Program-made: the position numbers and the translations under genes
Assembly (NCBI RefSeq): GCF_020873915.1
Contig: NZ_JAHWGP010000012.1
Location: 62,001-126,000 of the forward strand
Source of the DNA: Streptomyces sp. DH5
GTDB taxonomy: Bacteria > Actinomycetota > Actinomycetes > Streptomycetales > Streptomycetaceae
Length of the DNA stretch: 64,000 nt
Reading direction: 5' to 3'
Shown here: one piece after another, positions 1 to 8,463 of the stretch
How the letters are laid out: each line of letters opens with the position of its first letter
Position numbering within the stretch: the stretch's first letter is position 1
Notes under the pieces: model-generated
Databases searched by the model: none
What the model saw: only the letters and a program-made list of their open reading frames with translations
What the model was told of the DNA's origin: nothing

Positions 1-1207
1 GAAGCGGAACGGGGCGGGGTACGACGAGGGTCGCGGAGACGCCGTACGCCACCGGGGCCGCTCCGGAGGGCAGTCCGCCAGCGAAGGCGCCTGACTGTCC
101 CTGCCGCGGCGGCAGTTCACCCACAGCCGCGGCGTCCGGGACGCCGGCCGCCGGCCGGACCCCCAGTCCCTCCGGCTGCCGCTCCTGCCCCGGCACCCGC
201 AGCACCGCCACACCGCACGGCACCGACCGGGTGGCGTACGGCAGCCGCAGCGCACCGTCCGCCGTCCACAGCCCGGCCCCCGTCAACCATCCCGCCGGGG
301 CGGGGAAATGGCGCACCTTGCGCTCCGCGGGCCGCCACACCGCGACCCAGCTGCCGGCCGCGCCGTCCACGCGCAGCGCCACCGCGCAGCCCTCCGGGGT
401 CAGCATCTGCCCCGGCTGGATCGCGAACGGCGTCACCGTGCAGTCCGGCAACCGCAGGCACTCCGGGAAACGCACCGGCAGCGTGCTGCCCAGCACCCCC
501 CAGCCGAGCCGGTCCCGCCCCGGGGACGGCGCGTCCGAACGGACCAGCAGCAGCCCGCTGTCCGGGTCGGCGAGCAGCACCCGGTCGTCGCTGCCGTCGG
601 TGATCTGCAGCAGCGGGGACACCTCACCGCCACCCCCCAGGTCCACCACGACCGACTTGGTGCACCCGCCGGCCTCCCGGTCCAGGGCCAGCATCCGCCC
701 CGCCCGGTCCAGCCACACCCCGCCCGAGCAGCGGCCGGGGACCTCCGCGACCCGCTCGGGTCCGCGTGTGCCGCCCGCCACCAGCCATACCGCCGTCGAG
801 CGCGGCCCCGCGGCGATCACGTACGCCCGTTCCCCGCCCGGCGCCGGCGGCAGCAGCCGCAGCCCGGTCCCCTCCTGCGGGCAGGCGACCGTGCCCAGTG
901 GCAGCTCCCCGGTACCGGCGCCGGCCGGGTACAGCAGGGAGAAGGCGTGCCGTCCGTCCGCCCGCCGGTGGATGAGGACCCGCCCGTCGCCGAGCGGCTG
1001 CACCTCGGTGCCGGGCTCCTCCGGCTGGTTTCCCGGCAGGGGCACGGCGTAGGGCTCGGGGCCGTCCAGGGTCCAGCGCTCCGGGAACAAGGAGTCACCG
1101 GCGAGTGCGAGGCGCGCGGCGTACCCCCCGTCCGCGGTGATGGTGCAGCCCGCCCGCCCGGCTCCCTCCTCATGTCCCGCCGCAGGTTCGATGGCACAGA
1201 CCGTCAT
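1..1207 (-). CDS. Hypothetical beta-propeller-like protein, 3' end outside window
   Basis: Translating back from an ATG at 1207 gives an unbroken frame of about 402 codons that leaves the left edge without a stop, so the C-terminus is missing. A strong Shine-Dalgarno (GGAGGTGA) lies about 7 bases before the ATG. The protein has no obvious signal peptide or membrane helix. It is built of short repeated stretches rich in Gly, Val, Leu and Trp, with recurring patterns such as LADPDSGLLLV and GGVWLDRAGRMLAL, which look like strands of a WD40 or kelch-like propeller; that fold is my inference. It diverges from the Nif3 operon across about 195 bases that must hold both promoters. The function is unknown. 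Confidence 0.72.
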   Translation of the reverse strand, partial: MTVCAIEPAAGHEEGAGRAGCTITADGGYAARLALAGDSLFPERWTLDGPEPYAVPLPGNQPEEPGTEVQPLGDGRVLIHRRADGRHAFSLLYPAGAGTGELPLGTVACPQEGTGLRLLPPAPGGERAYVIAAGPRSTAVWLVAGGTRGPERVAEVPGRCSGGVWLDRAGRMLALDREAGGCTKSVVVDLGGGGEVSPLLQITDGSDDRVLLADPDSGLLLVRSDAPSPGRDRLGWGVLGSTLPVRFPECLRLPDCTVTPFAIQPGQMLTPEGCAVALRVDGAAGSWVAVWRPAERKVRHFPAPAGWLTGAGLWTADGALRLPYATRSVPCGVAVLRVPGQERQPEGLGVRPAAGVPDAAAVGELPPRQGQSGAFAGGLPSGAAPVAYGVSATLVVPRPVPL

Positions 1208-1402
1208 CGTTCGGTCACCTCCGGTGACGAACGTAGTTTTCGTCCGCACGCGCGGTGGCGGCTGACGGCCCGCTTCACACATACGGGTGCTCCAGGAACG
1301 ATTCGCCTGAGGCCGGAGAGGAGTTGTGCTCCGCGAGGGGCGCCCGCCTCCGCGACGGCGGCGCCGGTTCTGGCGAGGAGGGCAGGCAGGTAGCCTTGCA
1401 GC

Positions 1403-2308
1403 GTGCCCCGTCTGTCAGAAGTCATCGCCGCGCTGGAGAACCTGTGGCCCGCCGAGCGGGCCGAGTCCTGGGACGCGGTCGGCACCGTCGTGGGCGAGCC
1501 GGGCCAGGAGGTCACGCGGGTCCTGTTCGCCGTCGACCCGGTCCAGGAGATCGTCGACGAGGCGGTGGCGCTCGGCGCCGACCTGCTCGTCACCCACCAC
1601 CCGCTCTACCTGCGCGGCACGACCACGGTCGCGGCCTCCACCTTCAAGGGCCGCGTGGTGCACACCCTCATCAAGAACGACATCGCGCTGCACGTCGCCC
1701 ACACCAACGCCGACACCGCCGACCCGGGTGTCTCGGACGCCCTCGCCGGAGCCCTGGATCTCAGGGTCGTACGGCCCCTGGTGCCGGACCCGTCCGATCC
1801 CGGTGGCCGCCGGGGCCTGGGTCGGGTGTGCGAGCTCGACCACCCGCTGACCGTGCGCGAGCTCGCCGCCCGCGCCGCAGAACGGCTCCCCGCCACCGCT
1901 CAGGGCATCCGCGTCGCCGGCGACCCCGACGCGCCGGTGCGCACGGTCGCCGTCAGCGGCGGCTCCGGTGACAGCCTCTTCGACCACGTCCGGGCCGCCG
2001 GAGTGGACGCCTTCCTTACCGCGGACCTCCGTCACCACCCGGTGTCCGAGGCCCGCGCCCACAGCCCCCTCGCGCTGCTCGACGCGGCGCACTGGGCCAC
2101 CGAGTGGCCCTGGTGCGAGCTGGCGGCCGCCCAGCTCGACGAGATCTCCGACCGTCACGGATGGGGCCTGCGCGTCCACGTCTCGAAGACGGTCACCGAC
2201 CCGTGGACGGCCCACGCGGCATCCGCCCGCCCGTCGTCCACCACCGCCCTTCAGGGGAGCGCTCCGAGCGCCCCTTCCGAATCCGACACCTCTGGAGCCC
2301 CCAACTGA
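1403..2308 (+). CDS. Nif3-like dinuclear metal centre protein
   Basis: This 301-aa protein belongs to the Nif3/YbgI (DUF34) family, conserved proteins that bind two metal ions; the biochemical role is unsettled. The metal-binding motif VTHHP is at about residues 63-67 (His65 and His66). The second motif, HVAHTNAD, follows at about 97-104, and the C-terminal ligand region includes HWATEW. Length fits the shorter family form without the large PII-like insertion. The start is a GTG. The stop overlaps the CTG start of the zinc-ribbon gene (CTGA), and an RNase H-phosphatase gene follows, so the three are probably one translationally coupled operon. Confidence 0.9.
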   Translation: MPRLSEVIAALENLWPAERAESWDAVGTVVGEPGQEVTRVLFAVDPVQEIVDEAVALGADLLVTHHPLYLRGTTTVAASTFKGRVVHTLIKNDIALHVAHTNADTADPGVSDALAGALDLRVVRPLVPDPSDPGGRRGLGRVCELDHPLTVRELAARAAERLPATAQGIRVAGDPDAPVRTVAVSGGSGDSLFDHVRAAGVDAFLTADLRHHPVSEARAHSPLALLDAAHWATEWPWCELAAAQLDEISDRHGWGLRVHVSKTVTDPWTAHAASARPSSTTALQGSAPSAPSESDTSGAPN

Positions 2309-3048
2309 ACGCCGATCCCGCCGACCAGATCCGACTCCTCGACGTCCAGGACCTCGACGTCCGTCTCCAGCAGCTCGCCCACAAGCGCCGGTCGCTTCCC
2401 GAGCACGCCGAGATCGAGTCGCTGAACCGGGACCTCACCCAGCTGCGCGACCTGCTCGTCGCCGCGCAGACCGAGGAGAGCGACTGCTCCCGCGAGCAGA
2501 CCAAGGCCGAGCAGGACGTGGACCAGGTGCGCCAGCGTGCCACCCGCGACCAGAAGCGCCTGGACTCCGGAGCCGTCTCCTCGCCCAAGGACCTGGAGAA
2601 CCTCCAGCGCGAGATCACCTCCCTCGCCAAGCGGCAGGGCGACCTGGAGGACGTCGTCCTCGAGGTCATGGAGCGCCGCGAGTCCGCCCAGGAGCGGGTC
2701 GCCGAACTGACCGAGCGGGTCGGCTCCGTCCAGGGGAAGATCGACGACGCGACCGCGCGCCGGGACTCCGCCGTCGAGGAGATCGACGGCGAGGTGGCCA
2801 CCGTGACGAAGGAGCGCGAGGTCGTCTCGGGTGCCGTGCCCGCCCCGCTGCTGAGCCTGTACGACAAGCTGCGCGGGCAGCAGGGCGGTATCGGCGCGGC
2901 GAAGCTGTACGCCCGCACCTGCCAGGGCTGCCGCCAGGAGCTCGCCATCACCGAGCTGAACGAGATCCGCTCGGCCGCGCCCGACACGGTGGTGCGCTGC
3001 GAGAACTGCCGCCGCATCCTGGTGCGCACGTCGGAGTCGGGGCTGTAG
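2305..3048 (+). CDS. Coiled-coil zinc-ribbon protein (C4-type), CTG start
   Basis: The reading frame stays open upstream inside the Nif3 gene, but protein-like sequence begins at a CTG at 2305-2307 that overlaps the Nif3 stop (CTGA). A GGAG stands about ten bases upstream, so I take CTG as a rare start giving about 247 aa. Residues 25-170 are a heptad-rich coiled coil (LxxLxxEIxSL patterns, many Glu, Arg and Gln). The C-terminus is a zinc ribbon with Cys206-x2-Cys209 and Cys232-x2-Cys235. The layout is that of the CT398/DUF164-like zinc-ribbon family, proposed to bind nucleic acid or aid secretion. It is coupled to Nif3 upstream and 20 bases from the RNase H gene downstream. Confidence 0.88.
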   Translation: MNADPADQIRLLDVQDLDVRLQQLAHKRRSLPEHAEIESLNRDLTQLRDLLVAAQTEESDCSREQTKAEQDVDQVRQRATRDQKRLDSGAVSSPKDLENLQREITSLAKRQGDLEDVVLEVMERRESAQERVAELTERVGSVQGKIDDATARRDSAVEEIDGEVATVTKEREVVSGAVPAPLLSLYDKLRGQQGGIGAAKLYARTCQGCRQELAITELNEIRSAAPDTVVRCENCRRILVRTSESGL

Positions 3049-3068
3049 GGCTGAGGGCGGGTTCGGCT

Positions 3069-4754
3069 GTGCGGGAGTTCATCGTCGAGGCGGACGGCGG
3101 GTCGCGGGGCAACCCGGGACCGGCCGGCTACGGGGCCGTGGTGAGTGACGCGGCGACGGGGGAAACCCTGGTGGAGGCGGCCGAGTACCTCGGTGTCGCC
3201 ACCAACAACGTCGCCGAGTACCGGGGTCTGGTGGCCGGTCTGAACGCCGCCCGTGAACTGGACCCGCAGGCGCGGGTCCACGTCCGGATGGACTCCAAGC
3301 TCGTCATCGAGCAGATGACGGGACGCTGGAAGATCAAGCACCCGGCGATGAAGCCGCTCGCGGCGGAGGCGGCGCGCGCCTTCCCGCGGGAGCGGGTGAC
3401 GTACGAGTGGATCCCCCGCGAACGGAACAAGCACGCCGACCGCCTCGCCAACGAGGCGATGGACGCGGGCAAGCGGGGCGAGACGTGGTCGCCCGCGGCG
3501 TCCCGGGCCGACCTGGACACCCCGCCCGCCGCCCCGGCCCCGCCGGCCGACGCGGCAGCGGGCGCGGCGCGCGTCCGCGCGGCCCTGGCGTCGGCCTCCG
3601 GGGGCGCCGACGTCGCCGGGGAGCGGGCGGGAGCCGGGGCGCGGCCGGTACCGGGTGGGAGCGCGTCCGCGGGGGCCGAGGATTCCGGGGACGGTGGTGT
3701 CCCGTCGGGCGGGGCGGAGACCGGGGCCGGTGTCCGGCGCGCGCGGACGACGGGCGCCGGGGGCGCCGATGTCGCCGAGGGCGGGGCGGGTGCGCGGTCG
3801 GTGCCGGACGGGATCGTGTCCGTGAGGGCCGATGATTTTGGGGACGGTGGTGTCCCGTCGGGCCCGGCGGAACCACTGGCTCAGGGCGCGGCGCGGGCCG
3901 TGGCCTCAGCGGCCGGTGAGCCGGGCCCGGACGCCAGGCCGACGGCCGGCAACGGCCTCGCCCCGGACGCTGCCGGAGCCGGAGCCGGAGCCGAAACCGA
4001 ATCCGGAGCCAGGACCGATTCCGGGGCCGACGCCGGGACCGATTCCGGGACCGGTGCCGGGGCCGACGCCGACCGGCGGGCCGCGCAGGCCGTCGCCACT
4101 CCGAGTGCCGGCTGGGCGCCCGCCGACATGGGGGCGCCGGCCACCTTCGTCCTGCTGCGGCACGGGGAGACCCCGCTGACCCCGCAGAAGCGTTTCTCGG
4201 GAAGCGGCGGCAGCGACCCCTCCCTCTCCGGCGTCGGCCGGGAGCAGGCCGAGAGGGTCGCCGAGTTCCTCGCCCGGCGCGGCACCGTCCAGGCGGTCGT
4301 CGCCTCGCCCCTGGCCCGTACCCGCGAGACCGCCGGCATCGTCGCCGCCCGTCTCGGTCTCGGGGTGGAGGTGGAGGACGGACTGCGCGAGACGGACTTC
4401 GGTGCCTGGGAGGGCCTCACCTTCGGCGAGGTCCGCGAGCGTCACCCCGACGACCTGAACGCCTGGTTGTCCTCCCCGGACGCCGAACCCACCGGGGGCG
4501 GCGAGAGCTTCGCGGCCACCGCCGCCCGGGTCGCCGCCGCCCGCGACAGGCTGATCACCGCGTACGCCGGCCGCACGGTGCTGCTGGTCACCCATGTCAC
4601 ACCGATCAAGACGTTCATTCGGCTGGCCCTGGGCGCCCCGCCCGAGGCACTGTTCCGGATGGAACTGTCGGCCGCCTCGCTCTCCGCCGTGGCGTACTAC
4701 GCCGACGGCAACGCCAGCGTCCGCCTGTTCAACGACACCTCGCACCTGCGCTAG
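3069..4754 (+). CDS. Bifunctional RNase HI / histidine phosphatase with long disordered linker
   Basis: A GTG at 3069 begins a 561-aa fusion. Residues 1-135 form an RNase HI-like domain with acidic residues Asp9 (EADGGSRGNPGP), Glu50 (NNVAEYRG), Asp75 (RMDSKLVIEQM) and Asp124 (NKHADRLANEA). It would cut RNA in RNA-DNA hybrids. Residues 357-561 are a histidine phosphatase domain with the RHGE motif (catalytic His365) and a second His at about 509 (VTHVTP), resembling CobC-type acid phosphatases. Mycobacterial Rv2228c is the known precedent for this fusion. The linker of about 220 residues (Gly, Ala, Asp, Pro) is long and contains an internal duplication. The stop overlaps the end of the converging eda gene by four bases. 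Confidence 0.93.
   Translation: MREFIVEADGGSRGNPGPAGYGAVVSDAATGETLVEAAEYLGVATNNVAEYRGLVAGLNAARELDPQARVHVRMDSKLVIEQMTGRWKIKHPAMKPLAAEAARAFPRERVTYEWIPRERNKHADRLANEAMDAGKRGETWSPAASRADLDTPPAAPAPPADAAAGAARVRAALASASGGADVAGERAGAGARPVPGGSASAGAEDSGDGGVPSGGAETGAGVRRARTTGAGGADVAEGGAGARSVPDGIVSVRADDFGDGGVPSGPAEPLAQGAARAVASAAGEPGPDARPTAGNGLAPDAAGAGAGAETESGARTDSGADAGTDSGTGAGADADRRAAQAVATPSAGWAPADMGAPATFVLLRHGETPLTPQKRFSGSGGSDPSLSGVGREQAERVAEFLARRGTVQAVVASPLARTRETAGIVAARLGLGVEVEDGLRETDFGAWEGLTFGEVRERHPDDLNAWLSSPDAEPTGGGESFAATAARVAAARDRLITAYAGRTVLLVTHVTPIKTFIRLALGAPPEALFRMELSAASLSAVAYYADGNASVRLFNDTSHLR
3600..3870 (+). repeat. Duplicated linker segment within the RNase H-phosphatase gene
   Basis: Two related copies lie in frame in the linker, at about 3600-3718 and 3759-3870. 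Both begin GGGGGCGCCGA and encode GGADVA, then GARPVP or GARSVP, and end GDGGVPSG. They are about 40 residues long and clearly diverged. This looks like tandem expansion of a disordered linker. A further run of short Thr/Asp-Ser-Gly-Ala repeats follows at about 3980-4070. Confidence 0.75.
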
Positions 4755-5407
4755 GACCCCAGCCCCGCCGCCTCCCGCGCCAGCCCTTCGACCCGCGCCC
4801 AGTCCCGGGCGGCCACCGCGTCCGCCGGAAGCATCCAGCCGCCGCCCACACAGCCGACGTTGGGCAGCGCGAGATAGTCCGGAGCGGAGTCGGGGCCGAC
4901 ACCGCCCGTCGGGCAGAAGCGGGCCTGGGGGAGCGGCCCGGCGAGCGACTTCAGGTACGCCGTGCCGCCCGCCGCCCGCGCCGGGAAGAACTTCATCTCC
5001 CGCACCCCCCGCTCAAGGAGTGCCACCACTTCGGAGGCAGTGGACACCCCCGGCAGGAACGGCACCCCGGACGCCCGCATGGCGTCGAGCAGGACGTCCG
5101 TCCACCCCGGGCTGACCAGGAACCGCGCCCCCGCCGCCACCGCCTCGTTCACCTGCCCCGGCGTGATCAGCGTGCCGGCCCCGACCACGGCCTCCGGCAC
5201 CTCACCGGCGATCGCCCGGATCGCGTCGAGCGCGGCGGGCGTCCGCAACGTCACCTCGATCGCCGGCAGCCCCCCGGCCACCAGCGCCCGCGCCAGCGGT
5301 ACGGCGTAGGAGGAGTCGTCGATCACGACGACGGGCAGGACGGGCGCGAGGTCCAGCACCGAGGCCGGGGCGGGGGACGAGGGCAGGGGGGAACTCATGC
5401 CCGTCAT
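4751..5407 (-). CDS. eda: 2-dehydro-3-deoxy-phosphogluconate (KDPG/KHG) aldolase
   Basis: This 218-aa class I aldolase splits 2-keto-3-deoxy-6-phosphogluconate to pyruvate and glyceraldehyde-3-phosphate (Entner-Doudoroff), or acts on the related 4-hydroxy-2-oxoglutarate. Family motifs are present: IEVTLRT (Glu51, Arg55), FLVSPG, and MKFFPA, in which Lys139 is the expected Schiff-base lysine. A GIGG-like phosphate loop follows. It is monocistronic, tail to tail with the RNase H-phosphatase gene with a 4-base overlap. An inverted repeat just upstream of the start could be an operator. No kinase or dehydratase partner lies nearby, so the physiological substrate cannot be told from context. Confidence 0.92.
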   Translation of the reverse strand: MTGMSSPLPSSPAPASVLDLAPVLPVVVIDDSSYAVPLARALVAGGLPAIEVTLRTPAALDAIRAIAGEVPEAVVGAGTLITPGQVNEAVAAGARFLVSPGWTDVLLDAMRASGVPFLPGVSTASEVVALLERGVREMKFFPARAAGGTAYLKSLAGPLPQARFCPTGGVGPDSAPDYLALPNVGCVGGGWMLPADAVAARDWARVEGLAREAAGLGS

Positions 5408-5440
5408 CCTGACGCCGACGGTGTGCCCTCCGCAAAGCGT

Positions 5441-5457
5441 GTTGCATTACGTGCAAC
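5441..5457. promoter_or_regulatory. Inverted repeat upstream of eda
   Basis: GTTGCA-N5-TGCAAC is a perfect 6-5-6 inverted repeat lying 34 bases before the eda start, in the short gap to yaaA. Size and position fit a repressor operator; the regulator is unknown. Confidence 0.4.
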
Positions 5458-5481
5458 GACACGGTTTCAGTGCACCCGGCT

Positions 5482-6264
5482 TCAGTGCACCTCGTCCACC
5501 AGCACGTCCAGCGCCCAGGCCGCCCCCGCCCCGGCGGGCGCCGTCGCCTCCACCTCGTACCCGAGGTCCCGCAGCGCCTCCACCAGCCCGGCCGGGTTCC
5601 GGGGGGCCGCCCCGGCCGTCAGCAGACTCCGTACGATCCGGCCCTTGGTCGCCTTGTTGAAGTGGCTGACCACCTTCCGGGTCGGTGCGTGCAGCACGCG
5701 CACCGTAGCCGTCCGGCCGGCCACCTCGCCCTTCGGCTTCCACGCCGTCGCGTACGCGGCCGACCGCAGGTCGAGGACGAGCCCGCCGCCCGCCGCCTCG
5801 GGCAGCACCTCCGCCATCGGCGCACGCCAGTACCCGCCCAGCGCCCCGGTGCCGGGCAGCCTCACGCCCATCGAGCAGCGGTAGGACGGGATCCTGTCGG
5901 TGACCCGGACCGCGCCCCACAGCCCGGAGAAGACCAGCAGCGACGCCGCCGCCCGCCGCTTCGCCGCCGCGTCCAGAGTCGCCAGGCCCAGGGCGTCGTA
6001 CAGCACCCCGGTGTAGATCTCCCCGGCCGGCCGGGCCCCGGCGGCCCGCAGCGCCGCGTTCTTCGCGACCTCGCCCCGCAGCCCCTCGCTGAGCCCCAGC
6101 ACCTCGCGCGCCTTCTCCTCGTCCGCGGCGCACAGCTCCACCAACTCGTCGAGCACCGTCTCCCGCGCCGCCGTCAGGCCGGGCAGCGACAGCGACTCGA
6201 GCCTCAGCGGGGCACCGCGGCCGGAAGCGGCCTTGCCTTCGGACGGCGGCAGCAGGACAAGCAC
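5482..6264 (-). CDS. yaaA: Peroxide stress protein YaaA (DUF328 family)
   Basis: This 260-aa protein starts MLVLLPPSEGK, the diagnostic N-terminus of the YaaA/UPF0246 family. The conserved FSGLWG (about residue 145) and the C-terminal HFNKATKGR motif are also present. E. coli YaaA limits free iron during hydrogen peroxide stress and binds DNA, and the structural fold resembles helix-hairpin-helix DNA repair proteins. The length is normal. It is transcribed alone on the minus strand, with about 90 bases to the downstream end of the membrane-protein gene at 6355. Confidence 0.92.
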   Translation of the reverse strand: MLVLLPPSEGKAASGRGAPLRLESLSLPGLTAARETVLDELVELCAADEEKAREVLGLSEGLRGEVAKNAALRAAGARPAGEIYTGVLYDALGLATLDAAAKRRAAASLLVFSGLWGAVRVTDRIPSYRCSMGVRLPGTGALGGYWRAPMAEVLPEAAGGGLVLDLRSAAYATAWKPKGEVAGRTATVRVLHAPTRKVVSHFNKATKGRIVRSLLTAGAAPRNPAGLVEALRDLGYEVEATAPAGAGAAWALDVLVDEVH

Positions 6265-6354
6265 ACGTACTCCTTCGTCGAACCCGTCAGCCAGGGTACG
6301 GCGTGGGCCGGTACGTCCCGCACGGCACCGTGGCGCGGGGAAGCCGCGGCCGGG

Positions 6355-6945
6355 TCACGGCGGGGCAGGCCCGGAGGCCAGAGCACGTACGAGCCCGTCG
6401 GGGTCGTCCGCGTGCAGGCGCACCACCGAGACGTCGCGACGGCCGCCGAAGAGGGTCACGTGGGTGACCGGCCCGGTCAGCTCCACCGTGACGTTCGTCT
6501 GCGCACCCACGGCCAGGTCCAGCACGCCGTCCGCCGTCTCGTGCGTCATCCGCAGCTCACGCCGGACGGCGCCGATCCGCTCCACCGGTATCCGCAGATC
6601 GACGTGCACGGCCCGCCGGACCCGCAGCGCGTCCCCGTCCACCACATGCGGACGGACGACGGACGCGGCGTGCAGCGCGACGACGAAGACCACGGTGTAG
6701 ACGTCCAGGAAGAGCACCACCGCGTGCACCGCCGGCCAGTCGCTCAGCAGCACGGACATCGCCACCGTCTCGACCACGCACACGAACGCGAGCCCGAGCA
6801 TCACGGCCGTCTGCCCGCGCGCGTACCCGAACGCCGTACCGCCACCGCCGGTTCCGTGCGTGCGCCGCGCCGACCACAGCGCCAGACTCGCCATCAGCCG
6901 CGCCTCGTGCCGCGCCAGCGCCAGCCCCACCCGCACCGCGCTCAC
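6355..6945 (-). CDS. Hypothetical membrane protein coupled to MerR regulator
   Basis: This 196-aa protein has two hydrophobic helices at about residues 47-67 (AVMLGLAFVCVVETVAMSVL) and 73-93. A soluble beta-rich C-terminal domain of about 95 residues follows. I do not recognise a named family. Its start overlaps the stop of the upstream MerR gene (ATGA), so the two are translationally coupled and the membrane protein is the likely partner or target of that regulator. No catalytic motif is visible. Confidence 0.8.
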   Translation of the reverse strand: MSAVRVGLALARHEARLMASLALWSARRTHGTGGGGTAFGYARGQTAVMLGLAFVCVVETVAMSVLLSDWPAVHAVVLFLDVYTVVFVVALHAASVVRPHVVDGDALRVRRAVHVDLRIPVERIGAVRRELRMTHETADGVLDLAVGAQTNVTVELTGPVTHVTLFGGRRDVSVVRLHADDPDGLVRALASGPAPP

Positions 6946-7697
6946 GGCCCGCCCTCAGCGGCGATCCGCAGCGCCCGCCGGATCGCCTCCGCCTGCCCGG
7001 GAGCGAAGTCGGCGTAGAAGGCCCGCAGGAAGCTGCCCCCCTCGTCGAGCTCCGTGCCCTCCGACACCAGCTCCGCGGGCACGCACGCGGCGAGCTCCCG
7101 CGCGGCCTCCGCCACCCGCGGGTCGTCCGGCTCGACCCCGGCGAGCGAGTCGAGCAGCCGGTACAGGCCCACGGCCCGCTCCGCCCCACCCGCCGCACCC
7201 ACCACACCACCGAGCAGCTCCATCAGCCGCCGCCGCTCCTCGGGCGGCGCCGAGGTCTCGATGAGCGCGAGCAGCTCACGGTCCCTGGCGGCCATGGCCG
7301 AGCCGTCGACCCGCCCCACCTTCCGGAACAGCGCCGCCAGTTCCGGCGACACCGGCCCCTCCCCACTCGGCCCGCCCTCCGACTCCAGCAGTCCCCGCAG
7401 CCGCGCCCGCCGCTCCCGGATCGCCGCCTCCTGCCGCGCCAGGTCCTCGTCCAGCTCCGTCAGCACCTCGGCCAGGTCCTTCCCGGCGTCGTCCGCCAGC
7501 ACGTCCCGCACCTCGGCCAGCCCCAGCCCCAGCTCCGTCAGCCGCCTGACCCGCGCCAGCACGACCGCGTGCCGCAGCGTGTAGTCCCGGTATCCGTTCC
7601 CGAGCCGCTCCGGCTCCGGCAACAACCCCAGCTGGTGGTAATGCCGCACCGCCCGCGTGGTGACCCCGACGACGGCGGCAAGCTCTCCGATCCGCAT
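6942..7697 (-). CDS. MerR family transcriptional regulator
   Basis: This 251-aa protein opens with a MerR winged-helix domain: MRIGELAAVVGVTTRAVRHY, then a QLGLLPEPER stretch at about residues 22-31. A dimerisation coiled coil follows (about 85-125), then an effector domain of about 120 residues. No metal-binding cysteine set is seen, so a small molecule or protein signal is more likely than a metal. It sits at the head of a two-gene operon with the membrane protein and has a MerR-type promoter directly before its start, implying autoregulation. Confidence 0.93.
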   Translation of the reverse strand: MRIGELAAVVGVTTRAVRHYHQLGLLPEPERLGNGYRDYTLRHAVVLARVRRLTELGLGLAEVRDVLADDAGKDLAEVLTELDEDLARQEAAIRERRARLRGLLESEGGPSGEGPVSPELAALFRKVGRVDGSAMAARDRELLALIETSAPPEERRRLMELLGGVVGAAGGAERAVGLYRLLDSLAGVEPDDPRVAEAARELAACVPAELVSEGTELDEGGSFLRAFYADFAPGQAEAIRRALRIAAEGGP

Positions 7698-7703
7698 GCC
7701 ACC

Positions 7704-7734
7704 AGTAGAAACGTTGACGCTGCGGCAGGGTCAA
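7704..7734 (-). promoter_or_regulatory. MerR-type autoregulated promoter with 19-bp spacer and operator
   Basis: Read on the minus strand, a -35 TTGACC (7729-7734) and a -10 TCTACT (7704-7709) are separated by 19 bp, the over-long spacing typical of MerR-controlled promoters. The inverted repeat TTGAC-N11-GTCAA (7714-7734) overlaps the -35 and lies in the spacer. The expected transcription start falls at the ATG, so the mRNA would be leaderless. Confidence 0.75.
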
Positions 7735-7861
7735 GCGGTCGGCCGTGGCGCCTGACGGCAACCGTGATGCCGTGCCACGATCGAGGGAACGGTTCCCGAT
7801 CTCACGGACAGGTGATCATCCGATGCCCGAGTCTGGCGAGCGACCGAAGGAGGGGCGTGAC

Positions 7862-8440
7862 ATGACTGCCATGGCCCACGAGCCGCTCTTGCAAGCGGAT
7901 GTCCTGCTGGAGGGGTTCCTCGCCCTGGACACCCCGGAGGGCTTCCGGGCGGAGCTGGTCGAAGGGGAGATCGTCGTGACGCCGCCGCCGGACGGGGACC
8001 ACGAGGACTACATCAATCTGATCACGAAGCAGGTGATCAGGAGGTCCCGTACCGATATGGACTTCTCCGGAAACAAGGGCCTGAGATTGCGGAGCGGAGG
8101 TGCGTGTCCGAAGGACCACGCCATCCCGGACGGCACCTTCGCTCCGACCGAGCTGCGCCTCTACCGGGGAGCCGACTCCTGGATGCCCTGCGACGGCGTC
8201 GCCATGGTCCTGGAGGTGACCTCCACGAAGCCGCAGGCGGACCGCGACGCCAAGCGCCGCTGCTACGCCCGCGGTGGCATCCCCCTCTACCTCCTCGTCG
8301 ACCGCGAGGCCTCCTCGATCACGCTGTTCGGCGACCCCGAGGGGGACGACTACCGGGAGCACTGCACCCGCCCCCTGGGCAAGCCGCTGCCCCTCCCCGA
8401 GCCCTTCGCCTTCGACCTGGACACCGCCGACTTCCTCTGA
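7862..8440 (+). CDS. Uma2 family (DUF820) endonuclease-like protein
   Basis: The ATG at 7862 is chosen because an AAGGAGG precedes it; the frame is open further upstream. The product is about 192 aa. DUF820/Uma2 proteins have the PD-(D/E)xK nuclease fold. The expected pattern is present: a conserved RAELVEGEIVV strand (about 25-35), PDGTF (about 91), the core VLEVTS and a following Lys (about 117-123), and the YLLVD strand. Uma2 genes are abundant in streptomycetes and their role is unknown. It is a single gene between a leftward MerR unit and a rightward AraC gene. Confidence 0.87.
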   Translation: MTAMAHEPLLQADVLLEGFLALDTPEGFRAELVEGEIVVTPPPDGDHEDYINLITKQVIRRSRTDMDFSGNKGLRLRSGGACPKDHAIPDGTFAPTELRLYRGADSWMPCDGVAMVLEVTSTKPQADRDAKRRCYARGGIPLYLLVDREASSITLFGDPEGDDYREHCTRPLGKPLPLPEPFAFDLDTADFL

Positions 8441-8463
8441 TCCCCTGTGGGCGGGGGTGCGCG

